Shown piece by piece: positions 63,499-64,000 of a stretch of 64,000 nt of DNA; the first letter of the stretch is position 1; each line of letters starts with the position of its first letter. Made by a program: the position numbers and the translations under genes. The stretch is from contig NZ_LMRV01000066.1 in NCBI RefSeq assembly GCF_001428245.1, forward strand, positions 124,001-188,000, written 5' to 3'. Under the pieces are notes generated by a model, which saw nothing but the letters and a program-made list of their open reading frames with translations, did no database searches and was not told the origin of the DNA. Origin of the DNA: Paenibacillus sp. Soil522. Lineage in GTDB: Bacteria; Bacillota; Bacilli; Paenibacillales; Paenibacillaceae.

Positions 63499-64000
63499 GT
63501 GTTCCCGATAATTTCAAACCAACAATCGCTAAGCCTCAGCCCATTTATGGCTATCTACGATATCGTTGTGCCTAAAGATAATATGCTTCGCCAAATTATT
63601 GAACTTGTAGACTTCTCTTTCGTGCTCGAAGAATTGCAGAATAAATATTGTCTCGATAACGGTCGCAATGCAGTGCCACCTATTCGTATGTTCAAATATT
63701 TATTGCTCAAATCGATTTTTGATTTATCCGATGTTGATGTCGTAGAACGCTCAAAATACGATATGTCTTTTAAATATTTTTTGGACATGGCGCCAGAAGA
63801 TCCGGTCATCAATTCAAGTTCACTAACGAAATTCCGCAAGCTCCGTCTTCAAGATATAAGTTTATTAGACATGCTCATTCAAAAGACCGTTGAGATTGCA
63901 CTGGAGAAAGAGTTAATTAAAAGTAAATCGATTATCGTAGACGCAACGCATACAAAAGCACGCTATAACCAAAAGTCATCGAAAGAAATTTTAATGGAGA
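63499..64000 (+). CDS. tnp: IS1182-family transposase, N-terminal part (runs past window end)
   Basis: From GTG at 63499 (AGGTG just upstream) the frame stays open to the last base. It reads SLSLSPFMAIYDIVVPKDNM, DVDVVERSKYDMSFKYFLDM, APEDPVINSSSLTKFRKLRL and SIIVDATHTKARYNQKS. These are the N-terminal DUF772-type domain and the first catalytic Asp (VDATHTKA) of IS1182 transposases. A TATAAT box lies near 63472. The rest of the element is outside the window, so completeness is unknown. Confidence 0.85.
   Translation, partial: MFPIISNQQSLSLSPFMAIYDIVVPKDNMLRQIIELVDFSFVLEELQNKYCLDNGRNAVPPIRMFKYLLLKSIFDLSDVDVVERSKYDMSFKYFLDMAPEDPVINSSSLTKFRKLRLQDISLLDMLIQKTVEIALEKELIKSKSIIVDATHTKARYNQKSSKEILME

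Overview
The window looks like a chromosomal segment of a soil or plant-associated Paenibacillus-type Firmicute. The evidence is strong AGGAGG-type ribosome binding sites, many TTG/GTG starts, moderate GC, YesM/YesN-type two-component systems, SLH-anchored surface enzymes and Lpl/Yte-type sugar ABC transporters. This placement is inferred from gene content; no 16S or ribosomal gene is present.

Layout. (1) 1-4100: end of an AraC-type response regulator, a sugar/H+ symporter, a DUF2536 protein and an amidase. (2) 4200-7475: arsenic operon arsR-arsB-arsC-arsI plus a Cys-based phosphatase, with a tandem hairpin repeat between arsR and arsB. (3) 7550-10890: CorA and a CadA/ZntA-type P1B ATPase. 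(4) 10905-17432, all on the minus strand: an SLH/COG4315/cupredoxin protein, a cupredoxin lipoprotein, an ECF sigma factor with an RskA-like anti-sigma, a PhoX-family protein, TatA and TatC. This reads as an envelope redox/export module. (5) 17631-20560: a 42-bp-repeat gene, a small membrane protein and three lipoproteins, one frameshifted near its end. (6) 20639-62254: a large, almost entirely minus-strand polysaccharide-degradation region. It holds an agarase-like GH, a frameshifted GH28-like beta-helix protein with F5/8C, crystallin and ricin modules, two giant alginate-lyase-family multidomain proteins, a second GH28, a CE12 esterase, two GH43 enzymes, a GH115, an ABC importer with its YesM/YesN pair, an SLH-anchored RGAE-type esterase and a Fn3-pectinesterase. 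An AraC regulator diverges at 62406. The likely substrate is complex plant pectin with arabinogalactan/glucuronoxylan decorations; the assignment is by family only. (7) 63499-64000: start of an IS1182-family transposase.

How it works together (inference): secreted and surface-bound lyases, hydrolases and esterases cut and de-esterify the polymer. The ABC importer takes up oligosaccharides, and the histidine kinase, response regulator and AraC protein sense them. Near-consensus cre sites suggest CcpA control.

The polysaccharide region is unusually full of decay. There are truncated or frameshifted copies of an MFS transporter, arginase, MarR, pirin, CE12, solute-binding protein, GH36, permease, histidine kinase and AraC genes. 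An IS6-family element abuts one of them at an exact breakpoint. A diverged ~175-bp noncoding element occurs at both edges of the core (24.57-24.74 and 56.02-56.20 kb). These are the most unusual structural features. The cupredoxin/COG4315/ECF/Tat cluster is the best candidate for an under-described biological system.
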